A stretch of DNA of 5,846 nucleotides. Source: Flavobacterium psychrophilum (lineage in GTDB: Bacteria; Bacteroidota; Bacteroidia; Flavobacteriales; Flavobacteriaceae). The position numbers were made by a program, and so were the translations under genes. The DNA lies in assembly GCA_945907225.1 (NCBI GenBank), contig CAMDSN010000111.1, positions 1 through 5,846 of the forward strand, written 5' to 3'. The notes below the pieces were generated by a model. It was not told the origin of the DNA. It saw only the letters and a program-made list of their open reading frames with translations, and did no database searches. This document shows, piece by piece, positions 1-5,846 of the stretch; within the stretch, counting starts at the first letter, position 1; each line of letters starts with the position of its first letter.

Positions 1-386
1 AAACCATTGCCAAAAACCAATAAAATCAAACCTAAATAAATAGAAAAGTGAGTTTCAACAGCCATTGCAGCATGTCCCAAAGTCATTAGAAAAGCGCCTA
101 ACATAACAGCCCATCTGAAACCAATTACTTTGTCGGCAAAATACCCCCCCAACATAGTAGATAAATATACTAATCCAACATAAGAACCAAACAATGAAGA
201 TGCATTTTCTCTAGTCCAACCCCATCCTCCATCAACGAGTGAAGATGTTAAAAATAAAATGAGTAAAGAGCGCATACCATAAAAGGAAAATCTTTCCCAC
301 ATTTCTGTAAAAAACAAAACAAATAATCCCGCAGGATGCCCGAGCACATTATTTTTAAAAAACTGATCTGTTGTATTTTGACTCAT
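1..386 (-). CDS. POT/PTR family proton-dependent oligopeptide transporter (POT-C), 3' end beyond window
   Basis: N-terminal 128 residues of a peptide MFS transporter; the rest lies beyond the left edge. The only sensible start is the ATG at 384-386, giving MSQNTTDQFF followed by TM1. The POT signature ExxERF is present at E28, E31 and R32, followed by FYGMR with R39, the residue that in Streptococcus thermophilus PepTSt (R33) pairs with a TM7 glutamate. The TM2-TM3 motif GGYFADKVIGFR is at residues 80-91. About 46 residues separate R39 from the Asp of that motif, as in PepTSt, so there is no TM1-TM2 insert. The visible part ends in LVFGNG, just before the expected FxKPN motif of TM4. By family it should import di- and tripeptides with protons across the inner membrane. 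Its start lies 4 bp after the stop of POT-B, so the two are almost certainly cotranscribed and probably translationally coupled. The family call is firm; substrate preference cannot be read from this fragment. Confidence 0.95.
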   Translation of the reverse strand, partial: MSQNTTDQFFKNNVLGHPAGLFVLFFTEMWERFSFYGMRSLLILFLTSSLVDGGWGWTRENASSLFGSYVGLVYLSTMLGGYFADKVIGFRWAVMLGAFLMTLGHAAMAVETHFSIYLGLILLVFGNG

Positions 387-390
387 AATA

Positions 391-2109
391 TTATTTTACT
401 TCTTGCATTAGTTTTTTAAGCAGTGGAGAAATCACAATCAACAATAAACCTGCCGCAACGGCAATGTATCCGATACTTTGATAGCCATTGGTATACTGAG
501 TCAATTTTTCGAAATTAGACAGGTTTTCACTTGGACCACCACCTTTTGCCAATGCGGCTCCAATTAATCCGGCACCATATTGGCCATACGCACTTGCCAA
601 AAACCAGGTTCCCATCATCATTCCAGTTAAACGCTTTGGCGAAAGTTTTGTAATCATTGATAATCCGATAGGCGACAAACATAATTCACCAACGCTAATT
701 ACTAGATACGCAAAGATGAATGTCCATAATGGTGTCAATCCGTTTGGCGTTGCTAAAAACTTACTCCAGTAAAAGACCAAAAATCCCAATCCTAAAATTA
801 AAAAACCAAGGCCAAACTTGACAATGGTGTTTGGTTCTGATTTTTTTCTTGCCAAAAATATCCATAACAAACCGATGACTGGTGCCAAGGCAACAACCCA
901 TAAGGCATTAATAGAATTATTCACCTGTGTCATGTTGAGCCCTAAGTTATTTACATTTCCATTTGCATAGAAATTTAGAGAACCTCCACCTTGTTCAAAA
1001 AATGACCAGAATAGTGCTGAAAACAATATCAATATTATAGCTACTGCTAACTTACCGAACTCTTCCTTTTTTACTTTTGATAAAATCACTCCTAAATAAA
1101 TCAAAATAACAATAGCAATAGTAATCATAAATAAATCGCTGAACTGAACCAGATAAGGCATCAGATTTCCAGCTTCATCCTTAATCAATGCGCCGTTATC
1201 ATCGGTTAGGTTTCCAAAAAGAAAAGTAAAATCTATATCAAAAGGATAATATACCATGATAAAGAAAAATGGAATAAATAAAAGCGACCCTAAATAAACC
1301 ATAAGATTATTGGTGATTCCAAATGATGATTTTTCAAATAATTTTTCAGGAAATGGCGGCAAGCCAATTGGGCCGAGTGATTTTTGGGTTTTCATGAACA
1401 ATCCCAATCCCATTAACATACAAACGCCTGACAAAGCAAATCCAAGTGACCAACTTACAGATGTGCCAATGTAAGCTATTGTTAATCCGCTCAGCAATGC
1501 ACCAATATTGATTCCTGAATAGAACAATGAGAAACCTGCATCGCGTCGCGGATCATCGTCCTTATACAAAGAGCCGACCATGGTAGATATGTTGGGTTTA
1601 AAAAAACCATTACCAACAATCAAGATGCTAATCCCTAAATAAAATGCAAAAGCTCCAGGAACTGCCATTATAAAAGTACCTAAAGCCATCAAAACTCCGC
1701 CCCAAAATACTGATTTCCTAAAGCCAAATATCTTGTCGGCAAACATTCCGCCAACAAATGCCATCGCATAGATGAACGCCTGAATCAATCCGTATTTTTT
1801 ATTGGATGTGCTCTCTGCCTCATCGCGGTACTTTTGTTGCGATGTTTCGATATAATATCTTGGATGCTCTTCTGAAAGTACCTCTTTGTTTTGTTTATGA
1901 AATTCGACTTTTTTAGATTCTAATTCTGCCGGAGTCAATGGATTGTAATCAACAGATAAAATCAAGTGTGAAATGTACATAGCCAATAATGCCCTCATTC
2001 CATAAAAAGTAAACCTTTCCCACATTTCTACTAAAAATAAAAACCATAATTGCTTAGGGTATTTACCTTTAAAATTTTGGATTTCTTCAAGTGTAATTTT
2101 ATTTTCCAT
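391..2109 (-). CDS. POT/PTR family proton-dependent oligopeptide transporter (POT-B), with enlarged TM1-TM2 loop
   Basis: Complete 572-residue inner-membrane transporter predicted to couple proton entry to di/tripeptide uptake. Hydrophobicity by eye gives 12 core helices plus the two extra prokaryotic helices HA and HB (about 268-288 and 322-344). The key POT residues are all present: ExxERF at E28, E31, R32; FYGMR with R39; GGMFADKIFGFR at 120-131; FFKPN with K171; FYSGINIGALL at 196-206; TM7 FFEQ with E372; N401 in SINALW; and GELCLSP with E475 in TM10. These match PepTSt E22/R26, R33, K126, E300, N328 and E400. The loop between TM1 and TM2 (about 53-104) is roughly 40 residues longer than in POT-A, POT-C or PepTSt, and is rich in Lys and Glu. 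The ATG at 2107-2109 lacks a Shine-Dalgarno sequence but has A at -3, as is usual in Flavobacteria. The gene follows a terminator and a candidate promoter and runs into POT-C after 4 bp, so it probably heads its own unit. Confidence 0.97.
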   Translation of the reverse strand: MENKITLEEIQNFKGKYPKQLWFLFLVEMWERFTFYGMRALLAMYISHLILSVDYNPLTPAELESKKVEFHKQNKEVLSEEHPRYYIETSQQKYRDEAESTSNKKYGLIQAFIYAMAFVGGMFADKIFGFRKSVFWGGVLMALGTFIMAVPGAFAFYLGISILIVGNGFFKPNISTMVGSLYKDDDPRRDAGFSLFYSGINIGALLSGLTIAYIGTSVSWSLGFALSGVCMLMGLGLFMKTQKSLGPIGLPPFPEKLFEKSSFGITNNLMVYLGSLLFIPFFFIMVYYPFDIDFTFLFGNLTDDNGALIKDEAGNLMPYLVQFSDLFMITIAIVILIYLGVILSKVKKEEFGKLAVAIILILFSALFWSFFEQGGGSLNFYANGNVNNLGLNMTQVNNSINALWVVALAPVIGLLWIFLARKKSEPNTIVKFGLGFLILGLGFLVFYWSKFLATPNGLTPLWTFIFAYLVISVGELCLSPIGLSMITKLSPKRLTGMMMGTWFLASAYGQYGAGLIGAALAKGGGPSENLSNFEKLTQYTNGYQSIGYIAVAAGLLLIVISPLLKKLMQEVK

Positions 2110-2128
2110 TATTATTGAGATTAGAAAA

Positions 2129-2136
2129 CAAATATA
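2129..2136 (-). promoter_or_regulatory. Candidate Bacteroidota promoter -7 element ahead of POT-B
   Basis: Read on the minus strand, these bases are TATATTTG, an exact match to the TAnnTTTG -7 consensus of Bacteroidota housekeeping promoters. Nineteen bases separate the element from the POT-B ATG, so a start about 6 bases downstream would leave a leader of only about 13 nt. The expected -33 TTG is not well matched: the nearest candidate at a normal spacing is CTG (18-base spacer), which falls inside the terminator hairpin, and a true TTG lies 28 bases upstream. The first T of the element is also the last T of the terminator's T-run. The match is visible in the sequence; its function is inferred. 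Confidence 0.45.
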
Positions 2137-2138
2137 AA

Positions 2139-2164
2139 AAAACCTCTGATTTCTCAGAGGTTTT
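2139..2164 (-). terminator. Rho-independent terminator after the protease-POT-A unit
   Basis: Perfect inverted repeat with an 11-bp stem (2139-2149 paired with 2154-2164) and a 4-base loop at 2150-2153. The stem core is AACCTCTGA paired with TCAGAGGTT. On the minus strand the hairpin runs into seven consecutive T residues (2142 down to 2136, partly shared with the stem base), the expected form of an intrinsic terminator. It begins about 20 bases after the POT-A stop codon and ends about 30 bases before the POT-B start. The plus-strand side has only TTTTC after the stem, so the directionality fits the genes. Confidence 0.88.
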
Positions 2165-2184
2165 CAAATTTTATTTATGTTGGA

Positions 2185-3903
2185 TTAATGAACATTGTTC
2201 TCTTTCATTACACCGTTCAGCCATTTTAACATCAGCAATAACACAATCGCCGCTGCCAATACCAATCCAAAGTTTAGGTAGAAGAAGTTTTGCTTTTCCG
2301 GAATGGTTTCCCAAAGTGAGGACAACATTCCGGATAATTTATTTCCTACTGAAATCGCAAGGAAGAAACCACCCATCATTAATGCCGTAATACGTGGCGG
2401 AGAGAGTTTTGAAACCAATGACAATCCCATTGGAGAAAGACATAATTCACCAACGGTAATAACTCCATAAGAAGCTATCAACCACCATGAACTGGCTTTC
2501 AATGACATATCATTTGTTGCAAAAACAGCACCAACCATAACCAATGCAGACAATGCTGTAATGATTAAACCAATAAAAATTTTGGTAGGTGTACTAGGTT
2601 CTTTCTTTTTTCTTCTCATGAATCCAAAAATACCAACCACTAAAGGTGTCAACAAAACAACCCAAAATGGATTAATAGATTGATATAACTCTGTGGAATA
2701 TAATTTTAGGTTAGAACCTTTAGGTGGAATTTGATCTCCAGGCAAGGTGGCAAAGTACTTTCTTGATTTTTCCAATTGCCCAATTTCATTAGAATAATCC
2801 GCTTTTGCCTTTAATTCTTCAGCAGAAACTGCTGGCATTGCTTCTTCTTTGGCACGCATATTCCCAATTGTAGCATCAAAAGTAGCCTGGTCAGCAGAAA
2901 CTATATCATTGTTTACAACCACTTGTGCCATTCCAACCTCATCAGCAACTTTAGAAACAGACGCAGGCATATCCCTGTCGGTGTGGTCTTCAGCCCAAAC
3001 GGTCAATGCATCTCCATTCTGATGGAAAATGGCAAAGAATAGAATTACACAGGTAAATACGGCAAGTAGTGCCTTTATGGCTCGGCTTTCTTTTGCTTCA
3101 GCTTTGAATGCCAAATAAATAAAGAATCCAATTACCGGTAAACATCCAATAATAAAGGCGTCATTTGTATCTGAACCTAAGAAATTACCTGGAATCATGT
3201 ATCCGATTATTCCAAAAATGAACATTGGCAGAACTGTTAATCCAAGGATTTTACTAGTAGACATATCTCCTTGTTGAACCGGTTTAATAACATCTACGTG
3301 TTTAATATGTCTAGTTCCAATCAAAAAGATTGCAACACCTACCAGCATACCAACTCCTGCTGCTGCAAAGGCATGTCCCCAACCATAGTTGATTCTCATA
3401 TAGGCGGCAACGAAGTTACACACAAAAGCCCCAATGTTGATTCCCATATAAAAGATATTATACCCGGAATCTTTCTTGTCTTTCATATCATCAGAACTAT
3501 AAAGATTTCCTACCAATGTGGAGATATTTGGCTTAAAGAATCCATTCCCTAGTATGATAAGCAATAATGCAATGTAAAAAGTAGTAACACTATGAATAGA
3601 CAATAAAAAATAACCCGCAGACATCATTAATCCTCCAATGATAATAGATCTCCGATAACCTAAAATTCTATCTGCTAATAAGCCTCCTATAAAAGGCGTT
3701 AAATAAACCAACCCAAGATAAGTTCCATAAATATCAGATTTTTTGGCCGAGTCAAAGCCCATTCCACCGTTATTCCAACCATCAATCATATATAATGAAA
3801 AAATTCCAAGCATTAAATAATACCCGAATCTTTCCCACATTTCTGTTCCGAATAAGTACCAAAGTCCCTTTGGATGTCCTGTTTTTACTGTAGTTTCACT
3901 CAT
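2185..3903 (-). CDS. POT/PTR family oligopeptide transporter (POT-A), divergent, with large TM7-TM8 periplasmic loop
   Basis: Complete 572-residue inner-membrane peptide transporter. The conserved POT features present are ExxERF in TM1 (E21, E24, R25), GGLLADRILGYR (73-84), FFKPN with K124, FYMGINIGAF (151-160), QSINPF with N411, and GELCLSP with E486 in TM10. Two normally linked gating positions differ: the TM1 Arg of YYGMR is Leu (L32 in YYLML), and the TM7 acidic residue of FxEQ is His (H294 in FAIFHQNG). Between H294 and N411 lie 117 residues, against 29 in POT-B and 28 in PepTSt. The added segment (about 305-400) is polar, Ala/Glu/Lys-rich and probably helical, and topology places it in the periplasm. 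The ATG at 3901-3903 has no Shine-Dalgarno sequence. It begins 26 bp after the protease stop with no promoter or terminator between, so cotranscription is likely, ending at the hairpin downstream. Family membership is firm. Transport of peptides is the default, but altered gating or substrate range is possible. Confidence 0.96.
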   Translation of the reverse strand: MSETTVKTGHPKGLWYLFGTEMWERFGYYLMLGIFSLYMIDGWNNGGMGFDSAKKSDIYGTYLGLVYLTPFIGGLLADRILGYRRSIIIGGLMMSAGYFLLSIHSVTTFYIALLLIILGNGFFKPNISTLVGNLYSSDDMKDKKDSGYNIFYMGINIGAFVCNFVAAYMRINYGWGHAFAAAGVGMLVGVAIFLIGTRHIKHVDVIKPVQQGDMSTSKILGLTVLPMFIFGIIGYMIPGNFLGSDTNDAFIIGCLPVIGFFIYLAFKAEAKESRAIKALLAVFTCVILFFAIFHQNGDALTVWAEDHTDRDMPASVSKVADEVGMAQVVVNNDIVSADQATFDATIGNMRAKEEAMPAVSAEELKAKADYSNEIGQLEKSRKYFATLPGDQIPPKGSNLKLYSTELYQSINPFWVVLLTPLVVGIFGFMRRKKKEPSTPTKIFIGLIITALSALVMVGAVFATNDMSLKASSWWLIASYGVITVGELCLSPMGLSLVSKLSPPRITALMMGGFFLAISVGNKLSGMLSSLWETIPEKQNFFYLNFGLVLAAAIVLLLMLKWLNGVMKENNVH

Positions 3904-3929
3904 ATTAATTTGTTTTAGTTTTTGGTTAA

Positions 3930-5846
3930 TTATAATTTTTCTTTAATAAAATTTGTCATTTTGTTATACAATTGAATTCTAGTTTTTCCTCCGTAAATGC
4001 CATGATTTTTATCAGGATAAATAGCCCATTCAAATTGCTTGTTGGCTTGAACCAATGCTTCTACCATTTGCATACTGTTTTGTACATGTACATTGTCATC
4101 AGCACTTCCGTGAATTAATAAAAAGTTACCTTTTAGTTTTGAAACAAAATTTATTGGCGAATTGTCATCATAACCACTCGCATTTTCTTGAGGCGTTTGT
4201 AAATAACGCTCTGTATAAATGCTATCGTAAAAACGCCAGTTGGTTACAGGTGCTACAGCTATTGCCATTTTGAAAACTTCGGCGCCTTTAAACAAACAAT
4301 TACTCGACATGAATCCGCCATACGACCAGCCAAATATACCAATTCTAGATTTATCTACATAGGCATAATTTCCTATCACATTTGCAGCATCTATTTGATC
4401 TTCTACTTCTAATTTTCCGAGTTGTTTTTGGGTTACTTTTTTGAAAGCTGCACCTTTAAAACCAGTTCCTCTTCCATCTACACAAACCGTGATATACCCT
4501 AGTTGTGAAAGCATCATAAACCAATAGTCGTTTGCGGTATTCCATTTATTATCAACTTGTTGCGAACCAGGACCTGAATATTGATACATAAAAACTGGGT
4601 ATTTTTTGTTAGCATCAAAGTCTTTTGGTTTTATCATCCAAGCATTTAATTTATTTCCTTTTTCAGTAGTGATTTCAAAAAATTCTTTGACCGGAAGATT
4701 GTATTTTATTACCTTTTCGGCTAATGCTTTATTGTCAATAATGGATTGAATTTGTTTTCCATCTTTAGCATTATTAAGGGTATACACTGTTGGTTGTGTG
4801 GTACTAGAATAGGTATTGATGAAATATTGGAAATTGGGACTAAAAGTAGCTGAGTTGGTTCCAATTTGAGATGATAATTTTACTTTATTTTTTCCATCCA
4901 ACCTTATTCTATATACATCTCTAATTGTAGAACCATTTTCTACCGATTGATAGAAAACTGTTTTTGTCTTTTCGTCCAAACCATAATAAGCGGTAACTTC
5001 CCAATTGCCTTTTGTGACTTGATTTTTCAACTTCCCTGTTTTATCATATACATAAATATGATTAAAACCGTCTTTTTCAGATGTCCAAATAAAACTGTTA
5101 TCCTTTAAGAATGTTAAATTATCGGTAACATCAATGTAAGCTTTATCTTTTTCGTTTAACACTACTTTTGAAGTTGCAGAAGTTCCATCAATAAAAAGCA
5201 AATCCAAATTGTCTTGATGTCTATTTAATACTTGCGCACAAAGAACATTAGCATCATTTGTCCATTTCATTCGTGCGATATAAAAATCATTATAGTTCCC
5301 TAAATTAACTTCTTTAGAACTACCCAAATTTACATCATAAACAAACAAAGAAACTTCAGAATTCTTTTCTCCTGCTTTTGGATATTTAAAGGTTTCCATT
5401 TTTGGATATAATTCTTTTTGAAAAATAGTCATTGAAAACTCGGGCACTTGACTTTCATCAAAACGGATGTAGGCCAATTTTTTACTGTCTGCACTCCAAT
5501 CGTAAGCTCTAACGAAAGCAAATTCTTCTTCATAAACCCAATCGGTAATACCATTTATGACACTATTCTTTTTACCATCTGTGGTAACTTGGGTAATTTT
5601 TTCTGAAGCAATATCATATATAAAAAGATTGTTTTCTTTGGCAAAACCTATTTTTAAACCATCTGGAGAAAAGGTTGGCTCCTGCAATTGGGATGCTATT
5701 TTTGTCAATTTTTTAGAAGCCAAATTATAAAGGAAATAATCAGCTGTAAAAGAATATCTAAATATTGCATTGGTGTTATTGGCAATTAAAAGTTGTTTTT
5801 CATCTTTACTGAAAACAAAACTATCAATACCGTCTGCAAGTTCAGG
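3930..5846 (-). CDS. dpp4: Dipeptidyl peptidase IV (S9B prolyl oligopeptidase family), N-terminus beyond window
   Basis: Serine exopeptidase releasing N-terminal Xaa-Pro (and Xaa-Ala) dipeptides. The 638 visible residues run in frame to the right edge, starting PELADGIDSF. Family members are roughly 710-730 residues, so about 80 residues, including the expected export signal, are missing. Visible residues 1 to about 370 form the beta-propeller; the Glu motif DWVYEEEF (E106-E108), which binds the substrate N-terminus in DPP4, is intact. The C-terminal alpha/beta-hydrolase holds the oxyanion Tyr in YQYSGPG (Y423), the nucleophile in GWSYGG (S508, codon 4323-4325), Asp in ADDNVH (D583, codon 4098-4100; N585 matches human N710) and His in KNHGIYGG (H615, codon 4002-4004). 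The complete triad and EE motif argue for an active enzyme and favour DPP4 over prolyl tripeptidyl peptidase. A TTG at 5721-5723 is not the start: homologous sequence (ANNTNAIFRYSFTADYFLY) continues upstream of it. Expected location is the periplasm or cell surface. It is followed after 26 bp by POT-A. Confidence 0.96.
   Translation of the reverse strand, partial: PELADGIDSFVFSKDEKQLLIANNTNAIFRYSFTADYFLYNLASKKLTKIASQLQEPTFSPDGLKIGFAKENNLFIYDIASEKITQVTTDGKKNSVINGITDWVYEEEFAFVRAYDWSADSKKLAYIRFDESQVPEFSMTIFQKELYPKMETFKYPKAGEKNSEVSLFVYDVNLGSSKEVNLGNYNDFYIARMKWTNDANVLCAQVLNRHQDNLDLLFIDGTSATSKVVLNEKDKAYIDVTDNLTFLKDNSFIWTSEKDGFNHIYVYDKTGKLKNQVTKGNWEVTAYYGLDEKTKTVFYQSVENGSTIRDVYRIRLDGKNKVKLSSQIGTNSATFSPNFQYFINTYSSTTQPTVYTLNNAKDGKQIQSIIDNKALAEKVIKYNLPVKEFFEITTEKGNKLNAWMIKPKDFDANKKYPVFMYQYSGPGSQQVDNKWNTANDYWFMMLSQLGYITVCVDGRGTGFKGAAFKKVTQKQLGKLEVEDQIDAANVIGNYAYVDKSRIGIFGWSYGGFMSSNCLFKGAEVFKMAIAVAPVTNWRFYDSIYTERYLQTPQENASGYDDNSPINFVSKLKGNFLLIHGSADDNVHVQNSMQMVEALVQANKQFEWAIYPDKNHGIYGGKTRIQLYNKMTNFIKEKL

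Noticed and set aside
31..1650. Recurring CCTAAATAAA strings (near 31, 1091, 1290 and 1636)
   Set aside because: They are minus-strand codons for the repeated I/V-Y-L-G segments of POT helices in an AT-rich genome, and show no regular spacing or structure.
2115..2390. Plus-strand open frame of 91 codons
   Set aside because: It overlaps the terminator and the C-terminal coding region of POT-A, which has clear conserved motifs. The translation has no recognisable family character; it is an antisense shadow.
3271..3552. Plus-strand open frame of 93 codons
   Set aside because: Lies wholly antisense inside POT-A, across its conserved TM4-TM6 region; no independent coding evidence.
289..3846. Exact 20-base match between POT-C (289-308) and POT-A (3827-3846), possible recombination repeat
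   Set aside because: Both copies encode the invariant TEMWERF motif of TM1, and POT-B has a close variant at the same site. Shared codons under protein constraint explain it; flanking bases diverge at once.
3904..3929. Possible separate promoter for POT-A in the 26-bp gap after the peptidase
   Set aside because: No TAnnTTTG element is seen on the minus strand in the gap or just upstream of it, and there is no terminator; cotranscription with the peptidase is simpler.
4055..4273. Plus-strand open frame of 72 codons, His/Cys-rich
   Set aside because: Antisense to the catalytic domain of the peptidase, including the Asp motif; the His/Cys content is a by-product of reading the complementary strand.
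5721..5723. TTG as the start of the peptidase, giving a 597-residue protein
   Set aside because: The frame stays open to the window edge, and the 41 upstream residues (including NNTNAIFRYSFTADYFLY) resemble the normal DPP4 propeller N-terminus. The gene is cut by the window and is not short.

Overview
The window is AT-rich with densely packed genes. It has no recognisable Shine-Dalgarno sequences ahead of its starts, and one candidate promoter of the TAnnTTTG type. Together with the protein families, this points to a member of the Bacteroidota, most likely Flavobacteriaceae (Flavobacterium-like). The taxonomic call is inferred from these features and was not searched.

All four genes lie on the minus strand and are transcribed from right to left. 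In transcription order they are: (1) a dipeptidyl peptidase IV (S9B serine protease) at 3930-5846, whose N-terminus runs off the right edge; (2) a POT/PTR proton-coupled oligopeptide transporter at 2185-3903, called POT-A here; (3) a strong intrinsic terminator at 2139-2164, with a candidate promoter overlapping its U-tract; (4) a second POT transporter at 391-2109, POT-B; (5) a third POT transporter starting at 386, POT-C, which runs off the left edge. The gaps are 26 bp (protease to POT-A), 75 bp (POT-A to POT-B, holding the terminator and promoter) and 4 bp (POT-B to POT-C). The likely layout is two adjacent units, protease-POT-A and POT-B-POT-C. No stretch over 300 bases lacks a gene.

Functionally this reads as a peptide-scavenging locus. 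The exported protease would clip Xaa-Pro or Xaa-Ala dipeptides from the N-termini of oligopeptides, and the transporters would bring di- and tripeptides across the inner membrane using the proton gradient. The three transporters are clearly diverged. POT-A has lost both partners of a conserved gating salt bridge and carries about 90 extra residues between TM7 and TM8. POT-B carries about 40 extra residues between TM1 and TM2. POT-C looks canonical over its visible 128 residues.

I found no mobile element, RNA gene, CRISPR array or unknown system. The points worth a second look are the divergence of the transporters and the terminator/promoter overlap.
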